Below are positions 29,701 to 36,600 of a stretch of DNA of 64,000 nt, piece by piece. The DNA lies in assembly GCA_905221095.1 (NCBI GenBank), contig CAJNBV010000001.1, positions 273,824-337,823 on the forward strand, read 5' to 3'. Position 1 is the stretch's first letter, and every line of letters starts with the position of its first letter. A program made the translations under genes and the position numbers. The notes beneath the pieces are model-generated. The model did not search any database and was not told where the DNA came from. It saw nothing but the letters and a program-made list of their open reading frames with translations. Source of the DNA: a bacterium. GTDB taxonomy: Bacteria > Bacillota > Bacilli > Lactobacillales > Streptococcaceae.

Positions 29701-29796
29701 ACTAGCCGCACCAAAGCTATACTTGCGGATTGAATAGCGTGTTACCTTTTCACGATGTAGACGCTCAACGCGACTCATTGATGATTTGTTTTCCAT
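17743..29796 (-). CDS. Giant repetitive LPXTG cell-wall surface protein (4017 residues)
   Basis: Sortase-anchored fibrillar surface protein. Residues 1-49 are a YSIRK-type signal (RYSIRKYSFGAAS at 20-32, cleavage probably after Ala49). A Pro/Ala-rich segment (51-107) and a helical domain (112-190) follow. Then come four long repeats of 230-250 residues (252-1228), each beginning like APxVxIPYS and ending near VTYKDGSKD. Next are about four DUF1542-like helical modules (1228-1550). After that stand 28 recognisable copies of a 75-80-residue unit (1551-3726) with consensus LTPEEKKAI..VNPGA and DDKGNATVTTPDGK; these resemble atypical Rib domains. A divergent copy, a Gly/Asn linker, a helical segment (3867-3940) and LPNTG (3981-3985) with a hydrophobic anchor and RRRK tail finish the protein. 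Start 29796 has AAGGAG 11 bases upstream. Adhesin or biofilm role is inferred from architecture only. Confidence 0.9.
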   Translation of the reverse strand: MENKSSMSRVERLHREKVTRYSIRKYSFGAASVAVAALFMFLGNGAVSAQEPEIQGSQVVNATDTQSAPDSPSTPAESTPAAQPGVGEPTAKPAESTPAAQPIAEEPTQPAAPEVTIPALDKKQLENYISEVKSKLSAGKYANKTEESLALLNGELASAESVLASATTQDELNLAYRNLVTTVSSKLTNKPKDSKEAPKVDTTNGQPTLGKKAENTESKSNSIENTGSNDPRNGKVLDKDNAFRTEATDNQKPVAEIPYSLPSEKKIFVYNEEDAGIEIPVYDESGKIRFATVKQGSNQAFGNSSEGENKLDIQWGYTATVINRSESETAELTNATQANPAKIIISGTPSDALKKSASYTKTEDQTVNIGTRFVHVQDEQGLKNSGDTRTISDPGYMYFVLKSQTYKYSIQQPENAGAKISVNDIDNLTEADVKKIKDNIKIEYSKTSQDARFESKKGEALKNQTAVVKDINVDTANKKVVVTYTDDSTDEAALSSVARTNEKPTVEIQYSDPAPDKKEVYVYASEVNTFDIKIKDDSGKLASAELRRGSNQEFKDVAGETNKQDTQYGFTANKFTSETPATAENPAVITYTGTPAPEGAFTKEKFDQAIQNGGTPLGWRFVKAMDEDGADARGNGRDATDPTAVNVILKPQTLKYDITKPAEADKVAVADANSVTDAEFDKIKEKIKIEYSNDNKDARLADKKGKEVENQSERIASITRDGNNVVVTYKDGSKDSKPLTDFARTNEAPTLDIPYSNEENKQIYLYTTEENDISLKVKDDSGKVKEAVLKFPGGQNESYMTGGNKDAMYLKQEGMTTSEVTASEDAPHEIKLTGTIPKGAWGLNSNTGMTRILYAKDTDDKDTSASFANNKSVNGYIRFVLKDQTTKYDIKTLDGENKIAVNDANDLTDADLEKIKNNLKVEYAQTNDDARLADKKGQEVEDASKVVAKVEKDGDNLVVTYKDGSKDTKPISDVVRTNNAPEVKIPYSVDGKKDVYVYANEDFDIPVKFTDDSGKVASATINRGGNVEQPAKDATNPNVLDNEYESTVEKISTETTATEADPAVVHIKGNYSKATPGLDAKKFPTDENGEFPIVTRYATATDKDGRNIFNNATGSSYASDPGAFRIVLKAQTAKYDVKELADAEKPVVSDIKNISPAELDKIKENLQLEYSKKNKDKNINKDEAVTPENVKKAVDTVKQDGDNLVVTYKDGSKDTIPVDKVAKLDKQPAIDAVTNKANDQIAAINGNDNLTQAEKDKAIAKVNEDKTAALDKIDEATNQTAVDGAKTDGTDAVAKVNPVAKEKAKQAIADELKAKNAELDKRTDLSDKEKADAKAEAKKLADAELAKVNDQPDNKPTAAEAAEAQKAVDAAKEKGVADVKTVNPIAKENALKAVADELAKKEKQIDDRTDLTKEEKDAAKEEAKGLAKKATDAITAQPDKEADPVAAKTAQDAVDAAKKDGVDKVAAVNPPANKKADANTAVADEAEAKKQAIQGDDTLSAAAKEKLKKEVDAIKEASEAAITGAKTNDDVDKAKKAAEQAIKAINSARVPGNKLVAKDPTSLTPEEQDKLKKAIEAVNPGATVTVNPDGTASVTLPNGKTEPLKQADLTKSADDLNTPAGGNNINRPVDKVIVKDPAKLTDDEKEKIKKAVRDVNPNAVVTMDDNGTVTVSTPEGHTAAFPAAELVRTLEDAAKPDSANTGIRKPADKVVGDATNPADQAKATEKLQKLNGPDAKVQYDNEGNATVVLPNGTIATIPASDLFKTPEDAKKANGGDDINKPNSQTVVANKNALTPDEKKAIEDKVKAVNPGAVVTVDEKGNATVTTPEGKTAVIDADDLVKAADEKTSPKAGNNINNPADRVQVADKDAVKTPEEIAKIKAAVEAVNPGSTVVVDEKGNATVTTPEGKTATIPVSELVKTPADKDEVSGGNQVNTPADRVVVENPASLTPEEKKAIEAKIKAVNPGADVVFDEKGNATVTTPEGKTATIPASDLVKPKADLADPTKQDAVNKPADKVVVDPALVAADKDLPTEAKDAIKAAVAAVNPGSTVVVDEKGNATVTTPSGKTVVIPKADLVKTEADKETAKAGNNINKPADKVVADKDALTPENIEAIKAKVAAVNPGATVVVDDKGNATVVTPDGQTATIPVTDLVKSPEEAKGAKAGNDVNKPADKVSANKDALTPEDIKAIKAKVEAVNPDAKVFVDEKGNATVSTPDGKTATIPVEDLVKDPAAKETPNAGNKVNTPADKVVVNDPASLTPEEKKAIEDKIKAVNPDAKVVFDDKGNATVTTKDGAVATIPASDLAKTAADLTDPAKQDAVKKPADKTLVKNPAKLTQAEKDAIKAAVAKVNPENTTVVVDDKGNATVTTPDGKTEVIPASDLVKTAKEAEGVNAGNNINKPADKVSATPADLTGDKKDEVKAKIQKAVESVNPGATVFVDDKGNATVTTPDGKTATIPVEDLLKDPAAKETPSAGNKVNTPAEKALVDPAVLNDPNATLPKDVKDAIQKAVESVNPGATVVVDDKGNATVTVTNPDGTKTTATIPASDLVKSNAKEDLENAAKQDAVKKPIDETVVADKNALTEPEKEAIKAKVQEVNPGATVVVDEKGNATVTTPDGKTAVIPADDLVKTADEVLTDPKAGNVINKPADRELVTDKDNLTPEDIKAIKDRVAAVNPGASVYVDEKGNATVTTPDGQTATIPVNDLVKTEADKNTANAGNKVNTPADKVLVKDPAKLTAKELEKVEKKIKEVNPGAEVVFDDKGNATVKTKEGNIATIPAADLVKPKADLQDPAKQDAVKKPADKTLVKNPDALTQEEKDAITAKVKEVNPPADGTTVFVDDKGNATVTTKDGKTVVIPKDDLVKTEAEAANEKAGNNINKPADKTVVANPEALSPEEKKAIEDKVKAVNPDAKAVFVDDKGNATVTLKDGKSATIPATDLVKTAADVAKPNAGNKVNTPADKVVVKDPDALTDADKAKVTEAIKAVNPNAEKVVFDKDGNATVTLTDGTTATIPAADLVKTEADAAKPEAGNNVNTPADKTAVANPNALTPEEKKAIAAKVEAVNPGATVAVDDKGSATVTTPEGKTAVIPAADLTKSKEDAAKPKAGNDVVKPADKTVVKDPTSLTDEEKQAITDKLTALNPDATVVVDDKGNATVTPKDGKPVVIPAADLTKTEADAAKPNAGNDVNTPADKTVLDPTNLEKSKKEIADKVKAVNPGAEVVVDDEGNATVTTPEGKTAIIPAADLVKTAEDAAKPNAGNNVVKPADKTLVKDPAKLTDEEKKAITDKLAALNPEAKVVVDDKGNATVTPKDGKPVVIPASDLTKTEAQTKEPKAGNDIVTPADKTVVKDPAKLTDDEKKAIADKVKAVNPDAEVVVDDKGNVTVTTPEGKTAVIPAVDLTKSADAEKAPKAGNDIVKPASKTKVANPDSLTQDEKDAIAAKVQAVNPGSTVAVDDKGNATVTLPNGKTAVIPASDLTKSEKDVNDGKAKDNAVTPAAKTKVANPNALTDAEKKAIEDKVKAANPGAEVVVDDKGNATVVKDGNVSVIPSTDLVKVEGDATKPNGGNDANTPAAKTVVENLAELNDAEKKAVEDKVKAVNPGSTVVVDDKGNTTVTKADGTVLNIPASDLVIPAEKFADEATNAKVKTPAIRTLVGDKENLTDAEKDAVKKSIEAVNPGATVVVDDKGNATVTMPDGSTATISKEQLVKDKEAVSKSKHGGDNLDIDLSKVEVADLENITPEEKAKFQFKVLGAITNVEEFDLDAYIKSTDENGNTIYTSKDSKVKITIDKDGNATVEKDGKKELAINIDKAGNVTIVTKEGQVLAIPRDDAFKQRPYVPSNGGGNNSGNGNGTSGNNAANNTGAKVDKAKLEGAIHQLDELIIKESAKLDAETAKEANDLLADAKKVFANADASQAEVDAMVKRIEDFMAKVAPATDHATPANDQAAQTPAVAPATTQAAANASQEAANTRKAAKELPNTGTADSTVAMVAAAASALLGLGLAGRRRKEDEEA
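18605..25145 (-). repeat. Array of 28 tandem 75-80-codon repeats inside the giant gene
   Basis: About 6.5 kb of tandem coding repeats of roughly 225-240 bases. Copies vary at the join between units (for example NINKPADK, NTPADK, QDAVKKPADK) while the core DDKGNATV is nearly invariant. Similar join types recur together, giving a longer-period pattern. Confidence 0.85.
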
Positions 29797-29845
29797 TAAT
29801 TTAGGATCTCCTTTTTGAAATATATTTTGGATTTTCACGCGAAAC

Positions 29846-29869
29846 TAGCCGTTTCTTAAGCAACGGCTA
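29846..29869 (-). promoter_or_regulatory. 5'-UTR hairpin of the giant surface protein gene
   Basis: Perfect 8-base stem TAGCCGTT / AACGGCTA with an 8-base loop, 50 bases before the start codon. On the minus strand a TATAAT box lies about 5 bases upstream of it (29870-29880), though its -35 is poor. Confidence 0.45.
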
Positions 29870-29955
29870 ATTATTATAGTTAGTGTGAATCCTTACATTG
29901 ACTATTCTACTTTATTTTTGATATATATGCAACTAATTTAATTTAAAATTTTCGC

Positions 29956-29966
29956 AAAAAAAAAAA
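29956..29966. repeat. Run of 11 A bases upstream of the giant gene
   Basis: Homopolymer A11 flanked by CGC and GCG (T11 on the coding strand), about 80 bases upstream of the presumed -10. A candidate site for length variation. Confidence 0.6.
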
Positions 29967-29969
29967 GCG

Positions 29970-30318
29970 TTTTGGGAATGTAGGTAATTTTCAGAAAATT
30001 CCATTTCGCATTTTTTTCACATTTTTATAAATAAAAAATTCAAATGTTATTATATATTATCGATTTGTTGTTTCTCTGCCATTCGGAAAGTTGGCGCATA
30101 CATTTATTGGCAAAGGTAAAATATATCAGTTTGAAATATGAAACCATCTATTCCAACTTTAAAAAAAGAAATCATTCGTAAAAATAATATACTTAAGACA
30201 ATCAAAAACCAAACCAGAAAGCTACTCATAGACAGGTCACAATTGGCTAGACTACATAACTACAGCCAAAAGACGATGACCTGACCTTGGCGAGCCACCT
30301 AAAGAGTACAAACACAAA
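29970..30318. other. AT-rich intergenic stretch without a supported gene
   Basis: This part of the gap between the giant gene and the Rpn fragment is very AT-rich. A 48-codon plus-strand frame opens at 30138 (MKPSIPTLKKEII) but has no ribosome-binding site and no recognised similarity, so it is not called. Nothing else was seen. Confidence 0.5.
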
Positions 30319-30344
30319 ACATGCTATCTTATACGATAACATGT
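30319..30344. terminator. Hairpin downstream of the Rpn fragment
   Basis: Stem ACATGCTATC / GATAACATGT (one mismatch) with a 6-base loop, followed on the plus strand by six Ts; T-rich on the minus strand too. Confidence 0.5.
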
Positions 30345-30357
30345 CATTTTTTACTAT

Positions 30358-30918
30358 TTACAACAACGCCTCAAACTCAGCGACAGTCATGCCCAATTGT
30401 TCACTCGCAAATTCGGAAGTTAAAACATGTTGGCGTACTAAATCTAGAAAGGTAAAGATTTTCCCACGCTCTAGACCTTGTTCAACACCCTCTGCTCGTC
30501 CTCGTTCCAGTCCCTGTTCAATGCCCTCTGCACGGCCACGTTCAAGACCACGCTCTAAACCTTTTTCAAGACCTTTTTCAAGACCCTCAGCTCGACCACG
30601 CTCCAAGCCTTTTTCTTCAGCTTGTTCCAAGGCATAGTCCTGTGCTAACAAGGCTTGTTCTTCGCGCATACGTAGTTGACTAAACATTTTCCTGTCCTCC
30701 TCGGACCAGCTCTTGTAGTCTAGCAGTTGGTCTGCCTGGCTGATGGCTCGCTCAGGTTGTTGGGTAAAGGGCTTGTTACCGAAAAACTCCAACCATGGCT
30801 TGCGAACCTTGTCTTTGCTGGTTTCTCTGTATTTTTTTAATTCCAAGAATGCCATCTTGACTAGATGATGTTCCTGTCCATTACTGGTGATCTTACAACA
30901 AGGCCTCAAACTCAGCAA
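30358..30918 (-). pseudogene. Truncated duplicate of the Rpn-family nuclease gene (C-terminal half)
   Basis: The frame encodes about 175 residues that match the C-terminal half of the next gene upstream, from the ITSNGQEHHLVKMAFLELKKYR segment to the final TVAEFEALL. The nuclease half is missing. The first ten residues of the frame (MLSLRPCCK) are only the end of the upstream copy read out of frame, so this is a remnant, not an independent gene. It keeps the coiled tail but with more copies of the RGRAEG / EGLEKG units than the full copy (a longer stretch at 30470-30620). There is no ribosome-binding site. Confidence 0.8.
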
Positions 30919-31816
30919 CAGTCATACCCAACTGCTCACTTGCAAATTCGGAAGTTAAAACATGTTGGCGTACTAAATCTAGAAAGGTAAAGATTTTCCC
31001 ACGCTCTAGACCTTGTTCAACACCCTCTGCACGGCCACGTTCAAGACCACGTTCTAATCCTCTTTCTTCAGCTTGTTCCAAGGCATAGTCCTGTGCTAAC
31101 AAGGCTTGTTCTTCACGCCTGCGTTGTTCACTAAACATTTTCCTGTCCTCCTCGGACCAGCTCTTGTAGTCTAGCAGTTGGTCTGCTTGGCTGATGGCTC
31201 GCTCGGGTTCTTGGGTAAAAGGTTTATTACCGAAAAACTCCAACCACGGCTTGCGAACCTCGTCTTTGCTGGTTTCTCTGTATTTTTTTAATTCCAAGAA
31301 TGCCATCTTGACTAGATGATGTTCCTGTCCATTACTGGTGATAGTTAAGACCTCACCTGTCGTATCCTCTCGCATGCTAAAACTGTGGAAAGCTAGATCA
31401 TCTTGGAAATAATTACTATCGACAATTGCGATAGCATATACTGGTGCGATGTGTTTGTAGCTCTGATGAGTGTCCCCTTCTTGCTGGCGAATTTTTTCAA
31501 GATTCTGATTGACCTGACTGCACAGATAAGCCCATAAACGATTGATGAAAAAATTCTGATGATGCACCTGAATCTCAATGATAACTTGCGTTCCATTATC
31601 CAACTCCGCCAAAACATCAATACTAGTATAGAAATCCTGAGCCGAGTAAGGCGTAGAAGGCAAGACGTGAATGTTGCTTCCCTCCAAAATAGTTACATTT
31701 TTAGCTGGTAAATCCAGCATATCGCGGATAAATTGACAAGTGATCTCTGGATTGCTAAAAATCTTCTTAGCTACCAAGTCATTAGTTGGGCTGATGCCCG
31801 GATGTCTTAAAGTCAT
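30893..31816 (-). CDS. Rpn family recombination-promoting nuclease / putative transposase
   Basis: A 307-residue protein of the Rpn / TIGR01784 family (PD-(D/E)XK-type DNA endonuclease fold; E. coli RpnA stimulates RecA-independent recombination). The N-terminal domain carries NDLVAKKIFSNPEIT and a DIDVLAELDN...VIIEIQVHHQNFF core (about residues 66-92); the Asp and Glu-x-Gln pattern fits the nuclease active site. The C-terminal third is charged and repetitive (EERGLERGLERGRAEGVEQG), likely coiled and length variable, and ends with KIFTFLDLVRQHVLTSEF. The start has AGGAGG upstream and an extended -10. The 3' half has been duplicated in tandem downstream. Confidence 0.85.
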   Translation of the reverse strand: MTLRHPGISPTNDLVAKKIFSNPEITCQFIRDMLDLPAKNVTILEGSNIHVLPSTPYSAQDFYTSIDVLAELDNGTQVIIEIQVHHQNFFINRLWAYLCSQVNQNLEKIRQQEGDTHQSYKHIAPVYAIAIVDSNYFQDDLAFHSFSMREDTTGEVLTITSNGQEHHLVKMAFLELKKYRETSKDEVRKPWLEFFGNKPFTQEPERAISQADQLLDYKSWSEEDRKMFSEQRRREEQALLAQDYALEQAEERGLERGLERGRAEGVEQGLERGKIFTFLDLVRQHVLTSEFASEQLGMTVAEFEALL

Positions 31817-31828
31817 CCATTTCCTCCT

Positions 31829-31837
31829 TCTATTATA
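31829..31837 (-). promoter_or_regulatory. Extended -10 promoter of the Rpn gene
   Basis: On the minus strand TGGTATAAT (an extended -10), 16 bases before the Rpn start region, with an AGGAGG ribosome-binding site between. No good -35 seen. Confidence 0.5.
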
Positions 31838-31916
31838 CCATATTTTTAAATCTAATTTTGCTAGATTCGATGGTTCTATCTATTTATTCGGAAAGGAAAT
31901 GAATTATGAAGATATT

Positions 31917-33605
31917 TTATCTCGTTTCAAGTAAAATATGAGCTTGATCAACCAGTTGTCCATCAACAGTCAGATTCAGATAGAAATCCAAGGTCTTATC
32001 AGCAGCAAAATACAGGGTTGGTATGGTCAGGTCTTTTTTGCTTTCCCCAGCTTGGAATTGAAGGACTTGAATCTCATCCTGATAGGCGACACCATGGACA
32101 CCTGTCCCCGGTTGAATCGAAATCTTAGCTTCCAAAGGAGTACTGCTTTCGCTACGTTCAACCCTAAAATGAAGAATCTCTCCCTTTGCCACAGCTAGAC
32201 TTTTTTCTGCAAATGCTAGGCCCTGAACAACTTCTTTTCTTGATAAGCTAGGAGTTTTGTAGAGTGAAATTTTTGTTAAGACAGGCAAATCCTGTGACTC
32301 TGTAATCATCACGCGCACCTTCTGTGCCTCTACCAGCGGTCCTCGCAAGAGGCGCTTATGACTAACTGTAAATCCCGTACCAAATTCCTGACAAACACCA
32401 TCTACCTCTACTTGCACCTGAAAAGCAGCGATTCGTTGCCCCAGTTTCAAATCTTCTCTTAACTCAAGCACGTCGAAGATTTTGGGAGAACCTAAATCAA
32501 TTTCTAGCTGGATGGGTAAGTCTGCATCGCTTGCCCAAGAACTGGTCTCAAGGCCGTCTGTCAGATGATGACAGTCAAAGTCAGCGGAAAGAGCAGGACC
32601 AGATACCTTGGCTCCCAGAGCCAAATCTTCTTTATAGAGCGCGTCACGATAAGCCGCAAATTCATAGAGCCGTTTGATATCCTTCTCATCAAAGAGACCA
32701 TCTTGATTCGGCGGAATATTGAGTAAGAGCGGTGTGCCTCTCCCTACCGAATGAAAATAAATCTCTACCAACTCATCGAGAGACTTAGGATCCTGATCCT
32801 CATGGTAAAACCAACCTGGCCGGATGGAAACATCTGCCTCACCAATTGAAAAAATCGTGCCTGAAGAATCTCCATGCTGAAGATAGTCCAGCTCTGCTTC
32901 TGTTCCTAGTTTATCAGGATTCACCTTTTGCCATAGGGGATCACCTGCATACCCTCGTTCATTGCCAATCCAGCGAATGCTGGTGCCTTCTGTTGAAAAA
33001 ATCAAGCAATCGCCCTGAAGCTCACGAATGGTTTCAAACCATTTCTTAAATTCATAATTGACCTTTTGAGCGCCCTCTCCTCTGGCACCATCCATCCAAA
33101 CCTCAGCAAATTTTCCTCCATTGCCATAGGCGAGATTTGATAAGATTTCCTTCAGCTGTGCCAGATAATAGGCATTATAGTCCGCTTCTCGGTTCACATG
33201 ATAGAGGGGGCTGTGGGCATCCCAGGGTGATAGGTAGACCCCCATATCCATATCAAACTCTGTGGCAGCTTGGGATACCTCAAGGAGCAAGTCTCCCTCT
33301 CCATTCCTCCAAGGACTGGCCTTGACCGAATAATCTGTGCAAGCCGTCGGATAAAGGACAAAGCCGTCGTGATGCTTGACCACCAAAATCAACTTTTTAA
33401 AGCCCGTTTCCTTGAGCACGCGAACCCACTCACGCGCATCTAACCTGGTCGGATTAAAGCGTTCAGGATCCTCCTGACCTGTCCCCCATTCCTGGTCATA
33501 AAAGGTATTAGGACCAAAATGGATAAAGGCTGCTAGTTCATCCTCTAAATAAGCTAGCTGAGCCTGACTAGGCAAGGGCCCGTGCGGTTTTATTTCTCTT
33601 ACCAT
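31917..33605 (-). CDS. GH29 alpha-L-fucosidase
   Basis: Retaining alpha-fucosidase, 562 residues, with no signal peptide, so cytoplasmic. The N-terminal catalytic barrel (about 1-330) has FIHFGPNTFYDQEWG and the nucleophile motif EVWMDGARGEG with Asp172. A discoidin-like domain (about 335-470) and a C-terminal beta domain (about 480-562) follow. The ATG lies one base after the GH2 stop codon, with a GGAAGTAGT site inside GH2, so the two are translationally coupled. Fucosidase plus beta-galactosidase suggests processing of imported fucosylated galactosides. Linkage preference cannot be read from the sequence. Confidence 0.9.
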   Translation of the reverse strand: MVREIKPHGPLPSQAQLAYLEDELAAFIHFGPNTFYDQEWGTGQEDPERFNPTRLDAREWVRVLKETGFKKLILVVKHHDGFVLYPTACTDYSVKASPWRNGEGDLLLEVSQAATEFDMDMGVYLSPWDAHSPLYHVNREADYNAYYLAQLKEILSNLAYGNGGKFAEVWMDGARGEGAQKVNYEFKKWFETIRELQGDCLIFSTEGTSIRWIGNERGYAGDPLWQKVNPDKLGTEAELDYLQHGDSSGTIFSIGEADVSIRPGWFYHEDQDPKSLDELVEIYFHSVGRGTPLLLNIPPNQDGLFDEKDIKRLYEFAAYRDALYKEDLALGAKVSGPALSADFDCHHLTDGLETSSWASDADLPIQLEIDLGSPKIFDVLELREDLKLGQRIAAFQVQVEVDGVCQEFGTGFTVSHKRLLRGPLVEAQKVRVMITESQDLPVLTKISLYKTPSLSRKEVVQGLAFAEKSLAVAKGEILHFRVERSESSTPLEAKISIQPGTGVHGVAYQDEIQVLQFQAGESKKDLTIPTLYFAADKTLDFYLNLTVDGQLVDQAHILLETR

Positions 33606-33606
33606 A

Positions 33607-36600
33607 CTACTTCCTATCTACATTTTTCTTTACTTTTTTGGCATGCACTTGCAATTCTGTTAATGCTAGGGGACTGGTCAAGCCTTCAAATCGAAGACGA
33701 AGGGCATAAGTTTTCACCTTGTCAAATTCAAAACGAAGCTCTTCATCTTTGTCACTTGACACTTTTCGGATGCCTGATACAGGGCGCCAATTCTCCTCTT
33801 GCTTGAGCAGAGAATCCTTGTCCAAATGGTTGGGAGTCCGAGGCAAGACAGGCTCATTCCCTACATAATAGTCGATATAGGTAGGATCCACCGCCACGTA
33901 GTCTTGATTTTCAACATAATACAAGGTCAGGTTATCCACAAATCGAGGTTTTAAAATCCCTGCATCTCCAAACAGAATGCCGACGCTGGCTTGCTCTGAC
34001 TTGATAATCCAAGTATTGGCTGTCGATTTCTTCCGAGCAATGACCTTGTCATTGAGATAAGAGGCTGGATGATTAGGCTCTGAGTGAGAAGCAAAGACCA
34101 GAGGCAGATTTGATCCTGTCCACTGATTGGAAATAACCTCCCCATCTACACTAGCATCTGTCACACGAATGGTGACTGTTGCTGGCAACTCACAGCCCGC
34201 TACCTGCCCTGTGAGAACATATTTTCCTACCTGAGCATAGATTTGAGGATTGAGTTCATCCCAAGTCACCTTAGCCGTATCTCGTCTGCCATCTGATAAG
34301 ACTAGCTTAACTCGGTCTGGTAAGTGTGGAGCTTCCTTGACAAGCGTCCAAACCTTTTCAGGCTCAATAGCGCAAATCCCTTGAACACAAACCTGAGCCG
34401 AAGCCTTTAAATCCAGCCCCTCAAGATGACCAGATACCGTAAATTCATGAAAGCTTTCCAAAGCTTCTTTAGGAATTTCCTCCCAGACAAGCTTGACTCG
34501 TTTTGCACCGCCTGACTCATAGTCCACCAAGACCGAGGACGGTAGTTGTGGATAAGTCCCCTTAGCTGTATACAAGCGAAGCGGTCTTACAGAAACTGCT
34601 AGGCCTAGCGAAGTATTTTCTGTAACCTGCAAATGAGTTTGATAGGTCTTCCCTTGATAAATGGCACGGATAGACAAGTCGCCCGCAGACAAGCAATGAA
34701 GCACCCCCTGCTTGATAATAGCATGGGCACTGCCACTCGTCTCCCAAATCACTTCACTATTCCCCACCTTGTTCACAGGGTTATCCACAGTTTGTGGATA
34801 AAGTCCAATTGCTGGGGAATCTCCTTCTTGTAAACCTATCTGCTTGTCCACTCGAATCTCAAACAAGCGCTTATTTTTCACTGACTGGTAAGGCAAAGCT
34901 TCTCCGACTAGAAAATCAAAACTTGCTGGCTCTAGCCCTCTAGCACTGGCTTTTACTCTCACTTGACCTGCCTGATCCAAGCTTTGAACTAAAACAACAC
35001 CCCTGCCATGAAAGGCTTTCCGCTTAAACCGACCATTTTTCTGGGCTTGGTAACGTTCACGACTGGCCTGCCTGCCATTATCCACACCCGCAATGCGAGC
35101 AGGACCTTCAATTTCAAAATGAAGCTGATTGGACGCAGTCGGCACCCAATTTCCATCCTTGTCCAATACATCAAAATAGAGATAGAGGAGGTCTTGTCCA
35201 TCTGACTCCAGTTTTGTTTTCTCGGCATGTAACCCGATTTTGGCAGGCTTACCTGCAGTCACTACCCTATCTTCTGCCACAATCTGACCTTGACGGTCAT
35301 AGGCCACAGCACGCAATTCTCCTGATTGATAAGGCAAACGCCATTCGAGATAGAGTTGGTCAGAATCTTGTCCCTCTTGGTATTTTCTGCCATCTGAAGT
35401 CCATTTTTCCTGAAAAGTCTTTCTGCCTTGGGATTTTCCATTGAGAAATAACTCTACAGAACCAGCATTTGAATACACTCGAACAGGGATATCCCCATAC
35501 TTATCCACAACTTGTTGATAACTCTTGTGGATTTCCCAATTCCAATGGGGCAGGATATGAACCATGGGATGCTGATCTGCATCCACCCATTGACTTTGAT
35601 AGAGATAATAGTCATTTTTAGGAATCCCTGCCGTGTCCACAAGCCCAAAATAGGAACTCTTGACAGGCGTGTCATTTTGGTTGTGCCAAGGAGTAGGCTC
35701 ACCGATATAGTCCACTCCTGTCCAGATAAACTGACCTGCATAGTCTAGCCGATTTCTATCTGCTATCCAAGAAGCCGTCGCTGTCTTCCCCCAAGGAACC
35801 CGATCATTGCCATAGTCCGACTGTTCAAAATTCCTCACGCGACGATTATCCCCAACCCATTCCTTATCTGGTCGAAAATAACTATCACGCGTCCGTGTAG
35901 CTGATGAGGTTTCAGACCCATAAAGTCGCCACTTGTGATGTCTTTTGCGAATCGCGTCAATATTATCTTCCGAGTAATTCAAACCCACCACATCCAACAA
36001 ATCAGCAATCTTTTCATGGCCTCCAGAACCATCTCCGAAGCGGAACTGGTCCATTCCCATGGTCACAAAACGGCTATCATCAACCTTCTTAACCCTTTCC
36101 AGCAAGCGTTTGATCGTCTTCAATGAATGAGCATCTCCATTTGCTTCGCTGACTTCATTTCCCAAGGACCACATAAAGATAGCTGGATTGTTCTTGCCAC
36201 GCTCGATCATGTTGCGCAAATCATAATCTGACCAGAAATCGCCTGCTTTCGCTTCTGGATGAGTCGCCTCTTCCTCAAAAAAGCGACCATAGTCATATTC
36301 TTTCTTGCCTCCATACCAGGTATCAAAGGCTTCTTCTTGGATGAGTAAGCCCATTTTGGCAGCCAGATCCAGCAAGATACTACTAGCTGGATTATGGGTG
36401 ATTCGGATAGCATTGACCCCCATTTCCTTCATCTGACGCAAGCGTCTCTCAGCAGCTGACCTGTTTTCCACAGCTCCCAGAGCTCCGTAGTCATGATGCA
36501 GACAAACCCCATGAATCTTCAACCAACGACCATTTAGAAAGAAGCCCTTATCCGCTTGCCAATCCATATAACGGTAACCAAAGGTCTCCTCTTCTTCATC

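Noticed and set aside
17743..29796. Possibility that the giant gene is several genes or an assembly collapse
   Set aside because: A single uninterrupted frame of 4017 codons with one signal peptide and one LPNTG at the right ends argues for one gene. Repeat number may still be wrong in the assembly, but the frame is intact.
30138..30284. A 48-codon plus-strand frame (MKPSIPTLKKEII)
   Set aside because: No ribosome-binding site, AT-rich composition typical of the gap, and no recognisable similarity.
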